Positions 5,037 through 7,542 of a DNA stretch of 7,542 bases are shown piece by piece (position 1 is the first letter of the stretch; each line of letters begins with the position of its first letter). A program made the position numbers and the translations under genes. Origin of the DNA: Flavobacteriaceae bacterium (GTDB taxonomy: Bacteria; Bacteroidota; Bacteroidia; Flavobacteriales; Flavobacteriaceae); contig JAQWYU010000270.1 of NCBI GenBank assembly GCA_029253805.1, forward strand, positions 1 through 7,542, in the 5' to 3' direction. Under the pieces are notes generated by a model. It ran no database searches and was not told the origin of the DNA. It saw only the letters and a list, made by a program, of their open reading frames with translations.

Positions 5037-7542
5037 TTATTTAATCAAGGTTATAGGACCATTTAACTCCAAAGTTTTGCCATTAAACGTCTGAGCAACT
5101 ACTACTATTATGTAATTACCATTTTCTGCAGAATTTCCATTTATAGTTCCATCCCAACCATATATAGTTTCACCAGACTCTTGATATAGTAATGAACCCC
5201 AAGTATCGTAAATTCTCATGCTCACATCTGTCATACAATTGTAAACAGGTCTTATAGTTTCGTTAATTCCATCTCCGTTTGGAGTAAATGCTGTTGGTAA
5301 TATTATTCCATAACCTTTAGTAATATCAATTGTTTCTGAATACGTATCAAAACAACCATAAACATCTTCAACTGTTAAATCTACTGTATATGAACCTATT
5401 GAATCATAAATGTGTGACGGATTATTATCTCCACTAACTGAAGGCGAACCATCTCCAAAGTTCCATGTAAAGTTAACTATATCACCCGTTGAAGTATTCT
5501 GGAAATTAATAGGCTCCCCAACGGAAAAGATTCCGCAGAAGTCACTATTTAAAGAATTAAAACTAAAATCAGGAACTCCAAATTCAGATAACACAATTGG
5601 ATCTAGAGGAAACTCTATTGGAGGACATCCATTAGATATACCATATTGATCGTTGACAAAGGCAGAATAATTTCCAGACACTGATGTTGCCATTGCATTT
5701 GGTGGAATTACAGTAAATTCTGGACCAGACCAAGTTATCTCATATGGTGGAACTCCACCATCAATGAATATAAAATTAGTTTGAGTTGCTGTATTGGTGT
5801 CACAATCAATTGTAAGCGTATCATTAAAAGAAACTGTTATTTCCGGCGGTGACGTTAAAGTAATATCTGGAATAATATTTTCCAAAGAACAATCATTAAT
5901 ATCGGTTGCATCTATTGAGTAAATTCCTTCGCTTAAATTTTCAAGACACCATTGTCCGTTCCCATTATTTATCCAACCTGATCCAATAGGAAAAGGATCA
6001 GTCCCCCCGATTAATGTGATACAAATTGATCCATTATTAAACTCCCATGCTGGATTGGTATTACAATCTGGATTTAATACTTCCACATCAATTATGTTTA
6101 TGGGATCAGGTTCATTAATACTAAAAAACTCAGGACCATACTTACATTGGTTAGAATCTAATACCTCATAGTAGTAATTACCGTTAGGTAAATCAAAATT
6201 AACTGGTAATCCAGATGAAGTATTTTGACTTGGTGATTGAGTACCTACTATTGCAGGATTTCCTGAGGGATGGTCATAAATATTTACAATTAAAAGAGGT
6301 GTTCCCCCAATAGGTGTGATTGTTACAGTTCCCAATCCTTCAAAACACAATGCATCTTCAACATTAAATGTGGATAGTACTTGTTCTGGCTCAGGAACAA
6401 CTGTTGAGAACTCATCTTGACAATCGTTAGCATCTGTAACGGTAAAAGTAATTGGACCTCCTTGAACTTCAATTAAACCATCACCTGTATAAGGAGGTAA
6501 TCCCCCACTGGCAGTAACTAAATACGTGGCTACATCACCAAAACATATGGCAGGATTTACTAATTCAGCAGAAATTATAAGCTCCTCAGGTTCAGTTAAA
6601 GTATACTCTCTAACAATCTCTAAAGGACAGTTAGAATCCAATAATGTGAAAGTATAATTAAAATCTTCTCCACCGAATAAAAAACTAAAAACTAATGGGT
6701 CATCATCTTGTTGGGTATCTAGACTTCCTGTAATTGTAGTAGTACCGTCAAAGAATTCATAATCAAAAACTCCTGAGCCACCTGAAATATCAATAGAAAT
6801 ACTACCGGTATTGGCACCATAACAATCAATATTATATCCATTAAAATCTGAAAATGACTCAGTGATATTGATTGGAGATACACCTTCTTCAATAGTATAA
6901 ACAGGAGAATTGAACTGACAACCATTAGCATCTATAATTTCTAAAAGATAATCTCCTGCGCAAATTCCTATCAACTCATAAGTAGCAGAGCTGCCAAAAG
7001 GTTCGTATAGTGTGGTAATTTCATTGTATCTATTCCATTGTACAAAATCAAACGGTAATGTCCCTCCAGTAGTAGTAACTTGAATAGACCCATCACACGG
7101 CAATTGATTTATATTATTACATGATACGTCCGTAACAATAGCATCAAATTCAATAGGCGTAGGAGGAACAATTTCATAAACATAATTATATGTACAATTA
7201 GAACCATCAGAAATAGATAATTCGTAGCTTCCAGGACAAAGATCAATTTGGTCTTTAGCCGATGGATTATCAATTATTATTCCTGGGGTTGAAGAAGTCC
7301 AATTATAAGTAAATGGAGCTATCCCAACAGGATTAACTTCAATGCTACCTGCACAAAGAGGTTCTGAAAAACTACAATCGATATTTGTAATTTCTGCGTT
7401 AATCTCTGGCTCTGGAGAAACTGCGATAGATATAGTGAATAAAGGCCCAGGACATCCGTCAGTCCATGGTGTAACCTCAAATATAGCCGTCTCAACAACA
7501 TTAAATAATGGATTAATATTATCTAATATTCCTGAGTTAAAT
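5037..7542 (-). CDS. C-terminal part of a giant SprB-like surface adhesin with T9SS gliding-associated sorting domain (partial)
   Basis: Only the last 834 codons are in the window. The frame stays open to the right edge with no stop and no ATG upstream, so the true start lies outside. The TTG at 7101-7103 falls in the middle of a repeat and is not a start. Order, counting from the right edge: residues 1-44, tail of a PKD-like domain (TAIFEVTP...GCPGPLFTISIAVSPEP); 45-652, seven divergent SprB-like repeats; 653-742, a PKD domain with WNFGDGSP (693-700) and HIYDSIGSYTVDLTVED (710-726); 743-834, the gliding motility-associated C-terminal domain with LPTAFTPNGDGINE (748-761), MRIYDTWGSLLYQ (775-787) and GWDGTINGNSAENGNY (795-810), ending ITLIK. 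This C-terminal type (type B) directs export by the T9SS and, unlike type A domains, typically depends on a PorP/SprF partner, here the next gene. The protein is extremely acidic before the sorting domain. By analogy it is a secreted adhesin or gliding filament; its ligand and total length are unknown. No promoter is visible. Confidence 0.95.
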   Translation of the reverse strand, partial: FNSGILDNINPLFNVVETAIFEVTPWTDGCPGPLFTISIAVSPEPEINAEITNIDCSFSEPLCAGSIEVNPVGIAPFTYNWTSSTPGIIIDNPSAKDQIDLCPGSYELSISDGSNCTYNYVYEIVPPTPIEFDAIVTDVSCNNINQLPCDGSIQVTTTGGTLPFDFVQWNRYNEITTLYEPFGSSATYELIGICAGDYLLEIIDANGCQFNSPVYTIEEGVSPINITESFSDFNGYNIDCYGANTGSISIDISGGSGVFDYEFFDGTTTITGSLDTQQDDDPLVFSFLFGGEDFNYTFTLLDSNCPLEIVREYTLTEPEELIISAELVNPAICFGDVATYLVTASGGLPPYTGDGLIEVQGGPITFTVTDANDCQDEFSTVVPEPEQVLSTFNVEDALCFEGLGTVTITPIGGTPLLIVNIYDHPSGNPAIVGTQSPSQNTSSGLPVNFDLPNGNYYYEVLDSNQCKYGPEFFSINEPDPINIIDVEVLNPDCNTNPAWEFNNGSICITLIGGTDPFPIGSGWINNGNGQWCLENLSEGIYSIDATDINDCSLENIIPDITLTSPPEITVSFNDTLTIDCDTNTATQTNFIFIDGGVPPYEITWSGPEFTVIPPNAMATSVSGNYSAFVNDQYGISNGCPPIEFPLDPIVLSEFGVPDFSFNSLNSDFCGIFSVGEPINFQNTSTGDIVNFTWNFGDGSPSVSGDNNPSHIYDSIGSYTVDLTVEDVYGCFDTYSETIDITKGYGIILPTAFTPNGDGINETIRPVYNCMTDVSMRIYDTWGSLLYQESGETIYGWDGTINGNSAENGNYIIVVVAQTFNGKTLELNGPITLIK
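5040..5303 (-). other. Gliding motility-associated C-terminal (type B T9SS sorting) domain
   Basis: The last 88 residues carry the hallmark FTPNGDGINE, followed by Cys in YNCMTDVSMRIYDTWG, then a GWDGTINGNSAENGNYIIVV strand pair and the terminal NGPITLIK. This domain (gliding motility-associated C-terminal domain, CHU_C type) is recognised by the T9SS. It is richer in Lys and Arg than the repeats, as expected for an independently recognised sorting module. Confidence 0.93.
5316..5585 (-). other. PKD domain of the adhesin
   Basis: Residues 653-742 of the visible protein form one Ig-like PKD domain: PDFSFN at the start, INFQNTSTG, the core WNFGDGSP (693-700), HIYDSIGSYTVDLTVED (710-726) and GC. 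PKD domains are extracellular beta-sandwich spacers. A single PKD domain directly before the gliding-associated sorting domain is a common arrangement in Bacteroidota surface proteins. Confidence 0.85.
5586..7409 (-). repeat. Array of seven SprB-like protein repeats
   Basis: Each unit of about 68-96 residues follows one pattern: a beta-strand ending in Asp or Asn with a Cys, a Gly-Ser-Ile-like strand, a GG..P(Y/F) turn, a variable middle, then L..G.Y, (V/I).D.N.C and a Pro/Glu-rich linker. Approximate boundaries are 7164-7409, 6885-7157, 6588-6875, 6384-6587, 6105-6383, 5844-6104 and 5586-5843. The first unit shows IDC, CAGSIEV, APFTYNW, CPGSYEL and SDGSNC. The last is the most degenerate: it keeps GGVPPYEITW, GNYSAFVND and NGC. 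The copies are divergent in protein and I see no DNA-level tandem identity, so the array is old and not a recent expansion. Confidence 0.8.

Noticed and set aside
6719..6931. Hydrophobic minus-strand frame that looks like a small membrane protein
   Set aside because: It is a frame shift of the adhesin repeats, whose Thr/Ile/Val codons read as Leu/Ile in this frame. The same holds for the frame at 7319-7501 and the plus-strand frames at 4635-4856 and 5410-5649.
5037..7103. Reading the adhesin as a complete protein starting at 7103
   Set aside because: The start would be a TTG inside a repeat, with no signal peptide after it, and the open frame continues with homologous repeat sequence to the right edge.

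Overview
The window looks like chromosomal DNA from a Bacteroidota bacterium, most likely a gliding or marine member of the Flavobacteriia. The evidence is a PorP/SprF-family outer-membrane protein, a giant surface protein with SprB-type repeats and a gliding-associated C-terminal sorting domain (both hallmarks of the type IX secretion system, T9SS), a Bacteroidota-style lipoprotein signal, low G+C content, start codons without Shine-Dalgarno sequences, and a TAnnTTTG-like -7 promoter box. Nothing in it points to a plasmid, phage, IS element, CRISPR array, tRNA or rRNA.

Layout from left to right. Positions 1-94 may hold the last 30 codons of a rightward gene cut by the window edge (weak). Positions 95-462 are AT-rich and non-coding, with one imperfect nested inverted repeat. 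A complete rightward gene at 463-1731 encodes a 12-helix major facilitator superfamily (MFS) permease. It converges on a leftward gene at 1775-3904 encoding a lipid-anchored S9A prolyl oligopeptidase with an intact catalytic triad. A 148-bp gap (3905-4052) carries a candidate promoter for the peptidase and a small hairpin after the upstream operon.

The rest of the window, also leftward, is a two-gene unit. The 3' end of a very large secreted adhesin-like gene (5037 to beyond the right edge; 834 codons visible, start not included) is followed after 9 bp by a PorP/SprF-family gene (4053-5027). The adhesin fragment reads, N to C: tail of a PKD-like domain, seven divergent SprB-like repeats, one PKD domain, and a gliding-associated (type B) T9SS sorting domain. 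This repeats the sprB-sprF order known from Flavobacterium johnsoniae, where the SprF partner is needed to export and anchor its cognate SprB. The inferred job of the pair is to deliver one adhesin or gliding filament to the cell surface.

The peptidase and the permease have no visible link to the secretion pair beyond proximity. I found no clearly new system. The most distinctive points are the dedicated adhesin/SprF pair, the extreme acidity of the repeat region, and the paired extra cysteines found in only some of the repeats.
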